Below are positions 36,837-47,847 of a DNA stretch of 64,000 nucleotides, piece by piece. A program made the position numbers and the translations under genes. Position 1 is the stretch's first letter. Each line of letters begins with the position of its first letter. Source of the stretch: Buxus sempervirens (lineage: Eukaryota; Streptophyta; Magnoliopsida; Buxales; Buxaceae); contig OX387191.1 of the NCBI GenBank assembly GCA_947561395.2, positions 37,837,439 through 37,901,438 of the forward strand, in the 5' to 3' direction. The notes below the pieces were generated by a model. It was not told the origin of the DNA. It ran no database searches and saw nothing but the letters and a program-made list of their open reading frames with translations.

Positions 36837-39800
36837 CTTTTTCATAAGAAGTCTGCACTTCCTATATTTTTATAATTTCCTGGTTAAACCAGATACAACC
36901 AAATAAAACCATAAAATTTCTCAAAATAGACTCCTTTAAAGGAACCCTGATTTGGAATTTCTGCAACATTTCCTTTCCTTTTTCCTGCAAACGATTAAGC
37001 TTAGTTAGAATGAAAATCAAGCAATAAAAATTTTAACAAGAATAATTAAACATCTCCCTGATTTGAACTCGCAGATGGCCCGCATTCGTTCTACTTCTAG
37101 GGATCCTGCAGATGAGCCCTCTTCTTCGAGGGTTCAGCAGGATCATGCTGATGTGGCCTCATCTTCGAGGGTCGAGAGGGATTCCGATTCTGATATCCCA
37201 GATCTCCCTTCTGGGGATTCGCGTGAGGCGACCCCAGAGTTATACTTTAATCCTTCTGAATTTCACATTCCTTCACAAAATTCACCACCCTGATTATTTC
37301 TTCTTTCCAATTGTTTCCTTAGCCGGCAGTTGAGGCTTCGGGCAGAGACAAGAGCCGTAGAGGGCGCCGTAGCGGAGGTCGAGATGGAGGCCATGATGAG
37401 GGCCGTAGAGGAGGCCGCAGAGGAGGCTGTGGCAGAGATGAGGCTAGGACCAGGGTTGAGGTCCCTGAGGAGGTGGCTACCCAGATTAGGGATACTGATC
37501 TTTTGCATGGCTTGAGGACTCATCCCTCAGCATGTATTAGGGTAGATATCCCTTTGGAGTATCCCATGTCTCATTATCGAGGGAGCTGGGCTAGTTTTAT
37601 TAGATTTATCGGAGATTGTAGTTCAGCCTATCGCCGGGAGCTAGGCTTGTATGGCTTTGGCCTCTTCATCACCATTCCGGATGTGCGCCTGGATCGAGCT
37701 CTTAGTGCTGCGCTGCTCAAGAGGTTCTTCCCCGAGACACTAAGCTTCCACTTTCTAGATGTCGAGATTGGGATCCGGCCGTCTGACTTTACACTTATCA
37801 TCGGGATTAGGATGATCGGTGATATTATTCCCGAGATGGTGATGCCGGATGCCGAGGAGATCGCCTCTTATCTTGGCTATATTGTGCTGCCTCCGGAGGC
37901 ATGGGATAGAGGGAGAGCGAGATTGTCTCTGACTTGGTTCAGAGAGACTTTCCAGAGGAGGCAGCTTGGCCAACTTGCCGCCAGTGATCCAGCTTTTCCA
38001 TTCGCCTTCTGCTTCATTTTTCTGTATATGATGGGCTCCTGCTTCTTCCCAGAGGACCCGACTTTTGTCAGTCCTCATTTTTTGAGCTTATTGGGAGACT
38101 TGCAGCGAGCGAGGAGGTATGCATGGGGCCTGCTCATTTTTGGCACCATTCTGGCTGGTCTGCGCCGGTCAGTTAGCAGCCTCTCTACTTCCAGAGGAGC
38201 TGGAGTTGGGTGCAGATTCTTCTGGCCCTTCCTGCTGGTGAAACACTTATTTCTCTTATCTTTCTTTCTCTTTCTCTCTTTTTATATTCTTCTGACCCTT
38301 TTTTCTTCTTTTTGCAGTTTTTTGCTAGGGTTTATATCCCCTATTTTCGCCCTACCTCTATGATGCCGGAGGAGACATATCCCATGGCTCGTAGATGGTG
38401 TCATGTGGAGCACGACTCTGAAAAGAGTCGTTCTAGGTTTGCCCGGGCTCACCTGGACAGGCTATATCGGTCTGAGGTAATCTTCTTTAATTCTTCCTCC
38501 CTCATCTTTTTTACTTCCTGAAACACATGTCTAATATTCTTCTTTCTGTTTTTCAGCTGTTCGTCCCCCGGATGGAGGACATTCATGAGGTGCTGGCCCT
38601 GCATGCGGCTAGAGATGATGCTTTTGCCCTTGACTAGAGACATCAGCGATACTAGTTCTTCATTGGTCAGATGGGCAGCATCTGGTATTGCGGAGAGCGC
38701 TTCTTTTATCAGCATGTTGGAGAGCCTCGGATTCCTGCCATCCCTCCAAATACTACTCCTTCTCTTCCTCCTATGTCTATTGATCCTACTCAGTTCCTAG
38801 ATTGGATTGAGGCAGAGACATTATTGGAGGAGGGTGACTATGATGCCTGGTTCAGGCGGGCTTCAGTCGGGTGCCTCATGCCACCTATGCTTATCCGTGG
38901 CGGAGTCATGGAGATAGGAGGGGTAGTGATCAGGGCCTACGACACGACGGTATGTCTTCTCTTTTTTGATCTTCAATTCTTATATTCTATTTGACTTGGT
39001 ATTTTCTAACACCTTTTCTTTTATTTTAGGAAGCTCAGTTGGCAGAGATCCGGTCTCGGTACGCTGATATAGAGCGTCAGCGAGATGCTGCTATTGCCGA
39101 GCGAGACGCCCTCTTCATTACTATTTCAGACCTCCGGGGACAGCTTGCCAGGGCAAAGGGCCAGGCGGGCCCTTCTGGTGTACAGGACCAGGCGGGTCCA
39201 TCTCATACCCAGGTTAATTCTTTCACCTCTTTCCATTCTTGTTCTTATATCTGCTTATCCTGTTCTGACTAAAATTCCCTTTCTTATTTTCAGGATGACA
39301 CAGCCGACCCTTCTTCACCTGCTTCATTTGTGCCTATGCACCTTCGTGGCAAGGTTTTTTCTGTGGCACTAGTGGAGTTTGTGACTTCCCCTAGATCGGT
39401 AGAGGCACCTGCAGCAGAGCTTGAGATTGAAGCTGAGGTTTCACCTACTGCTGAGGATGTGCCAGAGTCTGCTCCAGCACCTGAGACTGCTCCTGATGCG
39501 TCTGCTAATATGGATAGGGAGTCGGCCAGGGATGCCGCTGTGGTGAAGCCTACCGAGGAGGCCATGGTGATAGAGGAGACTACTGCTGATCTTGTGGAGC
39601 CTGGTCTTGATACTGATGCTCCTGGGACGTCCGTTCCTGCTGATCCTGCTGCTGCCGATCCTAAGCCTGTCTATACGGATTTTGATACCGAGTCTACGGG
39701 ATATGTAGATACTTCGGGGTACGTTCCTCTTGATCATCCCATTGCTGGCCTTGTGCCTTTATATATGTGCCATGATATTCAGTCTGTTTTGAGCAGGATG

Positions 39801-39917
39801 ACCTGTAGCACAGCTCGTAACATTGTGCGCATGTTTTTGAGCGCCGGCGATCTTCAGGCCGTGGTCGAGGCAGAGGACGTGGCCGTGGCCGTAAGGGTGG
39901 ACCTATATAGACAGTAG
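35760..39917 (+). pseudogene. Antisense gene A: plant-mobile-domain (PMD) protein, decayed
   Basis: Runs opposite to gag-pol. A CT-rich, ATG-free leader exon (about 35760-36117) ends in CTG/GTAAGT; the intron ends in CAG at 37074, directly before the ATG at 37075. Further exons: 37323 to about 38240, 38318-38476, 38557-38949, 39030-39212, 39294-39917. An arginine-glycine stretch (GRRSGGRDGGHDEGRRGGRR) precedes a domain with GLYGFGLFITIPDV, LTLIIGI-like FTLIIGIRMIGD and RRYAWGLLIFGTI, which resembles the plant mobile domain (MAIN/PP7-long-form relatives and transposon PMD genes). The C-terminal region is acidic/Ala-Pro rich, with a GRGRGRGRGR tail in another frame. Breaks: no clear donor after 37290, a frameshift near 38200, TAG at 38635 and 38653. 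PMD assignment is by motif. Confidence 0.65.
36782..36832. repeat. (CT)n microsatellite
   Basis: About 25 CT units inside the leader intron of antisense gene A. Confidence 0.95.
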
Positions 39918-40122
39918 ATTAGGATTCATTCATGTACTTGTATTTTGACAAAATGATGTACACCTTCATATATATATAAAAGAAGTTTTATTTTTATTCC
40001 TTTCTGTTCTTTTTTCTTTTATTCCTAGCTTTTCTTGCATAATATATGTTAAAGCAGGAACAGGTGAAGCCTAGGGAAGTAATGAAATTGGAATTTCCCA
40101 TTTTTTTGCATTTTTCCGAATA
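39918..40122. other. Spacer between antisense genes A and B
   Basis: AT-rich 3' region of gene A, with TATATATATAAAAG-like sequence and no coding frame. It leads into the palindrome array of gene B. Confidence 0.5.
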
Positions 40123-40226
40123 AACCGTATTTTAAATACGGGCAAGCAGTGCCCGTAAATTTAATGTGGGCACGCAGCGCCCGTAATTTTATTACGGGCA
40201 CTCCTTGCCCGTATTTTAAATACGGA
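40123..40226. repeat. Palindrome array upstream of antisense gene B
   Basis: Four palindromes about 28 bases apart: CCGTATTTTAAATACGG, GCCCGTAAATTTAATGTGGGC, GCCCGTAATTTTATTACGGGC and CCCGTATTTTAAATACGG. Spacers are seven bases (AAGCAGT, ACGCAGC, ACTCCTT). This is the most regular array in the window and ends about 23 bases before the TATA box. Confidence 0.92.
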
Positions 40227-40248
40227 TTTTGCAGCCTTTTCAAATTTT

Positions 40249-40258
40249 CTATATAAAC
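40249..40258 (+). promoter_or_regulatory. TATA box of antisense gene B
   Basis: CTATATAAAC lies 91 bases before the ATG at 40349 and just downstream of the palindrome array. This is a normal plant core-promoter layout, giving a predicted leader of about 60 bases. Confidence 0.7.
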
Positions 40259-40348
40259 TCAAGGGGCACGTCATTGTGACACTTTTAATAGTTTGAAAAC
40301 TCCCTGAGCCTTCCGTTTTCTGCTTTCCTTGGCTTCTTTGGTGCTTCC

Positions 40349-42049
40349 ATGGCTTCCCTCGCCCCTTTCTCTTCTGTCAATGGATCTTCTCTTGCAAGAC
40401 AACCTGTTAGATCAAAACCTCCTAATCTCACCAAATACAATGTTGTGGACTCCTTCTATGATAGATGGGTTAACTCTATGACCTTTGATGAGGAAATTCG
40501 TTGGGATTCCATCCATTTAGGCCATATCCTACACATCCCTAAAATTCCCTTTAAGTCGGAAATCATTGAAGCTTTTATTGGACACTGGGTTCCTGAATTA
40601 AATCTCTTCCGCTTTGATGACAAAGAGATGACTCCTACCATAGAAGAAATTGAAACCATCCTTGGCCTAAGGTTTTTTAAAAAAGTTGTGAACCCGCCCC
40701 TAAAGCCTAGCTACAAAAAGGAGGCCTCCACCTTCTTGGGTATAAGGAAGAAGGACTTAGGAAATTCTGATACACTATTGACCTTGTCCAAGACCTTTCT
40801 GACTGAAAAACTTCTACGGAGTGAGGACAAGGATGCCAGGTTTAATGCTTTGACTTTGATAGTGGTCAACCAATTGCTCTTTCCACGGGGTGATGACCAG
40901 GTTGAATTGGCTCTTATCTCAGTTGTCTGCCAGGTTAGGGAACGTGAGAGATTGGCTCATATGATCTTGGCAGAGATATACTAGGCTCTGACTGACTGCT
41001 ATTTCAGAAAGAAGAAATGCTTCCTTGCCTGCGGCCCTATCCTACAGGTAAAAAAAAGGAAATATTTTTTTCTTTTTTCTTTTCTTTCTTTTTTCCTTCT
41101 TCTTCTTCTTCTCTTTTTCTTTTTTTTTTTCTTCTTTCTTTTTTTTTTCTTCTTTTGTTTTCTTTTCTTTTTCTTTTTTCCTTTTCTCTTTAAAATAAAT
41201 TGAAATACTCCCCTTTTCTGCAGCTTTGGTTGCTTGACCACCTGAGTCGGGTTGAAGAGATAACTCGCCGCTTCTTTCCAAGATTGAAAGTTCTTGTTTT
41301 GATGAGCAATAGGGGGTGTCCTAATATCCAAGGCGGCAAGCAGGGATGGTTCACTTTCTTGGGTACTCTCCAGGATGATCAAGTGAGATGGCCTGGCACT
41401 TATCAGCCCAATCCAAAGACAGTGATCAGTTTCAGAGATAGGAACTTTCTGGTCCTGGCAGGCTTGTAATCTGCTGTTCTCTATCTTCCTTTGAGGGTTC
41501 TTCGACAGTTTGGAGCGACTCAGGGAATTATGATCCCAAATGGCTATGAGAGCCTTGTAGGGCCACTTACTTCAGCCACCATGGGGCTAAATGCTCAATT
41601 AATGAATGAGTGGTCCTATGTTCGCTTTCTGCGGGGTCCAGTCTTTCCTGAGTCCCATGTGAAGGACTATCATTTCTGGATCAAAGAGCAGGTGTAGAGT
41701 CATGCCCTAGTACTAGAGGATCCTCCTACAGTTCTTCCCCCTACTTATGAGGACTTTCTGGAGTCTGAAAGGGTAACCCACAAGCGGCTTCAACAAATAT
41801 GGGTACGAGAAGCACAAGAGCTAAGGATAAAGGGTATTGATCTGGAGAGGCAACTTGAAGAGCAGAGGTCCTGCCGCATTGCCATGGAGAAGAAACTTGA
41901 AGAACAAAGACAGACTCGTCACTTTGAAGTCCGAGCGATGCGGAAGAAATATCAGGATTCCTTGGCTGACCTTAGGGCATTGAAGATCAAGCAATCTCTT
42001 TCAGATGAGATTATCTCCTTTTTGAGCGATCCCGATGCAGAGGGAGTAT
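40349..42049 (+). pseudogene. Antisense gene B: DUF7745-like (PMD-related) protein, decayed
   Basis: ATG at 40349 (MASLAPFSSV). Exon 1 (40349-41047) ends in a GTAAAA donor; exon 2 begins at 41224 after a long pyrimidine tract and TGCAG. The N-terminal part, HLGHILHIPKIPFKSEIIEA then FRFDDKEMTPTIEEIETILG, and the later FLACGPILQ/LWLLDHL match the layout of DUF7745, a domain of plant transposon-associated proteins distantly like the plant mobile domain. The last 100 residues are a charged coiled coil (LERQLEEQ repeats). In-frame stops at 40982, 41467 and 41695 disable it. Its 3' end faces the 3' end of pol, tail to tail. Domain naming is from memory of the motif order. Confidence 0.6.
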
Positions 42050-42993
42050 GGATTAGATTCTTTCATCTCTTTTTTTTCTTTTCTTTTTTCATACTTTTAT
42101 ACAAAAGCAAACTCCATTAGTGGAAAGATAATAGATTAAATTCAAAAATAGGTTTTATATTATTGGTCTCAGAATTCTCAGATGCTTGTAAAAACAGAAG
42201 TTTTATGAAAAAGTATTTGATTTCTCATCATTGGCCAAAGTATAGTTTTTATTTTTGAAAGCTGATCCAAAACACTTAATCACATATAATCAAAGGAATT
42301 AAAATCAGGTTGAATAATGAAAAGGGTAGTCCAAGCAATAGGGAGAGACCAAATCTGTCTATCCTGTAACCTTTAGAATCATCCCCAAATGGCTTTTCCT
42401 CCATGATTGACCCTGCTAATCTGCTCAATTTCTAGTGCTCGTGCTGACTTCAAACTTTGACTACATGATCAACTCAACCTTTGATTCTTTTTTTTCTTTT
42501 TTTTCTTTTTTTTTCTTTTTTTTTTCTTTTTGCCCCTAGCGCCAATTGCGGTTTTCACTAGGGCCGGCTTCTTCATTCCGTCATCACCAATCTTACTCTG
42601 AAAGTTGAATGAATATACTAAAATCACCGGGGGCTTAAGAATAGAACGAAACAAAGGCTAAGCTCGGTTTATGAAAGAAAAGGTATTAAAGGCTCAAAAT
42701 TTTCTAAGTGTGAAAATAGGTCAACCGGACTTACAGTCATGATGAACTTGACCCCATTCCCCTTTTTTGTATTTGGCTTTCATTTGCCACTATGTTTCTT
42801 CTTTTTTTTCCTTTTTCTTTCTCTTTTTATGTCCCTATTGGCTTTGCCCCTATTGGCCTTGCCCCAGTATAAGACTGTAAGTCCAGTTTAGGTTTATCAA
42901 AGAAGACGAACAGGCTCAAATTGGCTTGACTAGGGATGAAAATTTTGGGAAATATAGAAGTATGGCCTCAGATCATTTCCTAGTAATATTCAT
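42050..42993. other. Spacer between antisense gene B and pol
   Basis: T-rich runs (about 42485-42530 and 42800-42825) and no recognised coding region. It separates the convergent 3' ends of gene B and pol. Confidence 0.5.
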
Positions 42994-45900
42994 TCAAGGA
43001 AAATATCTCTTTACTGCATCAGAGTTAATTGGCTCAGGAAAATCTTTCCCATCCATTTCTGTTAAGATGAGAGCACCCCCTGACAGGACCTTTTTGAAAA
43101 CATAGGGCCCCTCCCAATTTGGTTTGAATTTTCCATGAGGGTCTTCCAAAAAGGGTAAGATTTTCTTTAATACTAAATTTCTTTCTTGGAAAGTTCTGGG
43201 CTTCACCTTCTTATTGTAAGCCCGGGTCATTCTCTTCTGATACAATTGGTCATGACAAAGTGCTTTTAGCCGCTTTTCCTCTATTAAATTGAGTTGATGA
43301 TGTCTTGATTGTATCCATTCGGCTTCTTCTAATTCAGTTTCCATTAGCACTCTTAGTGAAGGTATTTCCACTTCTACTGGTAAAACTACTTCCATTCCAT
43401 AGACCAAGGAGTACGGGGTTGCCCCAGTAGAAGTCCGGATCGAGGTTCTATAAGCATGTAGAGCCAGTGGCAGCATTTCATGCCAATCTTTGAAACTCAC
43501 TACCATCTTCTGAATGATCTTCTTTATATTCTTATTTGCTGCTTCCACTGCCCCATTCATCTTTGGTCTGTAAGGAGCTGACTTGTGATGGGTAATCTGA
43601 AACTGTTCACATTTTTTTCATATCTTTGCTCTTAATATTTGAAGCATTGTCTGATACTATGGCACTTGGCAAACCATAGCGACAAATGATGTTGTGCTTC
43701 AAAAACTTAAGAACGTGGCTACTTGTGATATTTGCATACGAAGCTGCCTCTACCCACTTGGTGAAGTAATCAATTGCTACAAGTATAAACCTGTGTCCAT
43801 TTGATGCCTTTGAAGAGATCATTCCAATGACGTCTATACCCCACATGGAGAAGGGCCATGGAGATGTCATGTTGTGCAATTCACTTGGGGGTGCATTTTT
43901 GTTATCAGCATACACTTGGCATAAATGACACCTTTTGACATGTATATAGCAATTGTGCTCCATTGTCGACCAGTAATATCCCAATCGCAGAATCTTCTTG
44001 GCAAGCATGTGCCCGTTCATATGGGGTCCACAAACTCCTCCATGTACAGTTTCAACTAACCTTTCTGACTCGGTCTTGGCAACACATCCAAGTAGGATAT
44101 CGTTGTGTGATCTTTTGTACAACTGCCCACCACTTAGTAAAAACTGACCTGCCAACCTTTGTATTGTTCTTTTCTCAGTAGAAGTGACGTTTTCTGGCAG
44201 ACTCCGATCATTTAGGAAGTTCTTAATATCTTGAAACCATGGTACTTCTTCTTCTGGGGTTTCTTCTAGAATAAGGTAATAAGCTGGTTCATCTCTGATT
44301 TCAATTTCCAGTGGTCTAATATCAATACCTTCTAGCATACTGACCATTGAAGCCAATGTTGCTAGAGCATCCGCAAACTGATTTTTGGCCTTTGGCATAT
44401 AATTGAAAGAAATTAGAGTAAATTTAGTACTTATTTCTTCGAAATACTGGTGATAGGGGATCAGTTTGTGATCCTTGGTTTTCCATTCATCAGTTGTTTG
44501 GAAGATGATAAGACTCGAATCTCCATATACGTCAAGTTCCTCTACTTCATGGTCTAAGGCTGCTTGTAACCCAATTATGCATGCTTCATACTCTGCAATA
44601 TTGTTTGTGCACTGGAACCTCAGTTTCACTGCGATTGGGATGTGTGCCCCATCTGGCTTGATCAAAACTGCCCCTATTCCATTTCCGTTCATATTGGTGG
44701 CCCCATCAAAGAACATTTGCCAAGAGCTTTCACTTTCTTCTTCTTCAGTAAACAGGATTGCCTCATCAGGAAAATTGGTCTTTAAGGATTGGTATTCTGG
44801 TAGAGGGTGTGCAGCTAAGTGATCAGCAATGGCTTGACCCTTAATGGCTTTCTGAGTGATGTATGTGAGATCAAATTCAGAGAGTAACAGCTGCCACTTT
44901 GCCGTTCTGCCAGTTAAAACTAGTTTCTCAAATAGATACTTTAAAGGGTCCATTCGGGATGTCAGTAATGTGGAATGACTAAGGAAATAATGCCTCAGCC
45001 TCTGAGTTGCCCATACTAAAGCACAATAGGTCTTTTCCAAAGGAGAATACTTTGCTTCATATTCTGTAAATTTCTTGCTTAGGTAATAAATCGCCTTTTC
45101 CTTTTTGCCTGTATCGTCATGCTGCCCCAAGACACACCCCATTGACATCTCCAAAACTGAAAAGTATAAAATCAATGGTCTTCCTGGAGTTGGTGGCACT
45201 AGCACAGGTGGGTTCAATAAATATTCCTTTATTGTGTCAAAGGCTTCTTGGCAATCATCATTCCAGACCGTCGGGTTATTCTTTCTTAGAAGCTTGAAAA
45301 TTGGTTCATAGATAACGGTGAGCTGTGCTATGAACCGGCTTATGTACTGAATCCTTCCAAGAAAACCACGAACTTCCTTCTCCGTTCTAGGTGATGGCAT
45401 TTCAATGATTGCTTTAGCTTTAGCTGGGTCAATCTCAATTCCCCTTCTGCTTACTATAAAGCCCAACAATTTTCCTGATGTAGCCCCAAAGACACATTTT
45501 GTAGGGTTAAGCCTTAGGCCGTATTTCCTGAGCCGGTAAAACACCTTCTTCAAGTTGATCAGGTGGCCTTCTTCTTCACATGATTTGGCTATCATATCAT
45601 CCACATAGACCTCCATTTCCTTATGGATCATATCATGGAATAAGGCTGTCATGGCCCGCTGGTAGGTTGCCCCGGCGTTCTTAAGCCCAAATGGCATGAC
45701 AGTGTAGTGGAAGGTACCCCAAGGTGTAATGAAGGCTTTTTTTTCTTGATCCTCCTTAGCCATCTTAATTTGATTGTACCCAGAGAAACCATCCACGAAT
45801 GAGAACAGGCTATGTACAGCAGTGTTGTCCACCAAGATGTCGATGTGTGGAAGTGGAAAATCGTCCTTTGGGCTTGCCTTATTCAAGTCTCTATAGTCTA

Positions 45901-46180
45901 CACACATTCGGACCTTTCTATCCTTCTTTGGTAGTGGCACTATATTTGCAAGCCATTCAGGGTACGTAGAGACCGCCAAGAATCCAACTTGGAATTGTTT
46001 AATTACTTCATCTTTGACCTTCAATGTCCATTCAGGTTTCAACCTTCTCAGTTTCTGTTTAACTGGTTTAACATCTGGTAGAATTGGTAGCCTGTGCACA
46101 ACCATGTTCGTGTCTAATCCTGGCATATCCCGATACGACCATGTAAATACATCTTCATAATCAGCCAAGAACCGTATCAT
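42994..46180 (-). pseudogene. Retrotransposon pol: RT, RNase H, archaeal-type RNase H, integrase
   Basis: The 857-codon main frame (46180-43607) contains reverse transcriptase (YVDD at residues 192-195), Ty3-type RNase H (about 335-460, ending QAIADHLAAHP), a second archaeal-type RNase H (about 487-612; Asp492, Asp554, Asp604) and integrase with an HHCC zinc site (713-754) and the first two catalytic aspartates (GIDV at 781, SDNAS at 843). A one-base gain in an A run at about 43612-43620 shifts the frame. The rest of the integrase, including the third acidic residue region and C-terminal domain, continues at 43560-42994. A TGA at 46190 separates this frame from the upstream one. The order RT-RH-aRH-INT is diagnostic of the Tat lineage. 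Confidence 0.93.
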
Positions 46181-46189
46181 TTCATCACG

Positions 46190-47832
46190 TCATACCTTAG
46201 ATAGATATACCCCAATCTTCACTATTTTCGGGTCATCTTCGGTCCCTAGGTTTATTGATACGGTCTCTTCAATATTGGGTTGGACCCCCTTTTCATGACA
46301 CTCCAATTGATATGTGATTTCTTTTGGAGGGTCGTCTTCTTCATCCTCGGTCTCTTCTTCAACTCCCATTAGGTCAAAGTCGAGTTCAAGGTCGAAGTCG
46401 TACTCAACCTGATCCAATTCCGTTTGCTTATATGGTTCATAAGTGGTTCGGACCTTTTTGAAAAATTTAATTTTTCTAGAAAAAATTGAAAAATCTTTTT
46501 GTGTTTTTTGAGAGCCTTCTACAAAATTTTTTCCTGAAGAAGAAGGCTCATTAAAACCTTCAGGAAAAGGGCATTCCACTAATGGAGTTTTTTTTTGGAA
46601 GCCATGTCTGTTTGCCAAACAAACGCGACTTCAAAAGTAAGGGGAGTTTCCTCCCAATTGTTCAACATAAAAGAATCTGGGGTAGGGATACAAGCCTGCT
46701 CCTCAAGCTCAGAGTTCGCATCTGAAATCACCAGTACTGGGTGAGTTGCATCACCTGCTTCTTCTGTAGGGCTTGTCCTAGATGGAACTTCTACTGCAGC
46801 CCAATCAATGAAGGGTAGCTCCTCTACTCCTTCTTCTTGGTTGCCTTCAGTCATGACAAAAAAGGCTCCGACGTCCTTGGAAAAATCATGCTCCTGTTCT
46901 GTATGTGGCCCAGGCTCACCCAATGCTTGTGGAGGTGAAGGTGGAACAAATGGCTGCACGGTTGAGGACTTGGGTTTCTGGAATGGGTTGATGTTATAGT
47001 ATCGGGGTTTGGACTGATCCTGGGGAGGAGATAGCTAAATCATATGAGAAAGCTTAGGAAAAGTTTCCCTGATGTGAGGGAATTTCATGTCTTCCATTTC
47101 CTTCTGTCTTCTCCCGTTCCTTGGCTTGGATCCCAATCCTGCTCTATGGACCATCTTCTTAACCTTTATTGGTTCTATCCTTCCTTGCAGGTTAACCTCC
47201 AGACCTTTTCCAAGGTGGAAATTGTACTTTCCCAGTATATTCTTGACCATTTTTTCGGCACAGGTCAACTTTCCTTCCTTTTCCTGATACCCCCCAGGTA
47301 TAAAATTAACAGTTTCAAACTGGAAAGAGTGAAATGCCATCTTGTCAATAGTCATTTCCATGTTTATGTAGGGTACATCAGGGGACCACATGGGAGGAAC
47401 CAAGTTTTCAGCTAGGACAGTAATCACCTTTTGCCCTCTAATATATTTGACTCTTTGGTGGAGGGTAGATGGTATAGCCCTAGCTGTATGAATCCATGAC
47501 CTTCCTAGGAGTAGGTTGAAGGCTGCAGGTATATCCATCACCTCAAATGTGATGTTAAAAATATACAGTCCAATAGTGACCGGTAGTTCAACCTCCCCTA
47601 GGGAGTGTGTTTTAGAGCTATCAAATGCTCTTATGGTTCTTCTATTTTGTTTTATTTTATTTTGCTCCAAACCGAGCTTAACAAAGGTTATTAATGGGCA
47701 GACATTTAGAGCCGACCCATTATCAATTAAAACCTGGGCTATCATGCAACCATTACTGAGCACAGCTATGTGCAAAGGATCAACATGATGGTACCCTGAT
47801 GGGCTGATCTCTGTTCCAGAAAAAGTTATCAT
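46190..47832 (-). pseudogene. Retroviral-type aspartic protease and linker
   Basis: 47832-47035 encodes the protease: active site VLIDNGSALNVCP (the DNGS form common in plant Tat elements) and LLLGRSWIHTARAIPSTLHQ. After stops and frame changes at 47035, 46579-46618 and 46190, an acidic linker (46959-46190, with EETEDEEDDPPKE) leads to RT. Some Ogre-type elements have an intron between protease and RT; I see no unambiguous donor/acceptor pair here, so frame breaks are the simpler reading. Confidence 0.85.
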
Positions 47833-47847
47833 ATTATGGGATAAAAT

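Noticed and set aside
41042..41382. Lys/Glu-rich minus-strand ORF of 127 codons
   Set aside because: It is the complement of the pyrimidine-rich intron of gene B, so only a composition shadow.
40982..41697. In-frame stops in gene B read as programmed readthrough (TAG)
   Set aside because: The three stops include a TAA at 41467 and have no shared readthrough context; gene A has unrelated stops and a frameshift. Simple decay explains all of them.
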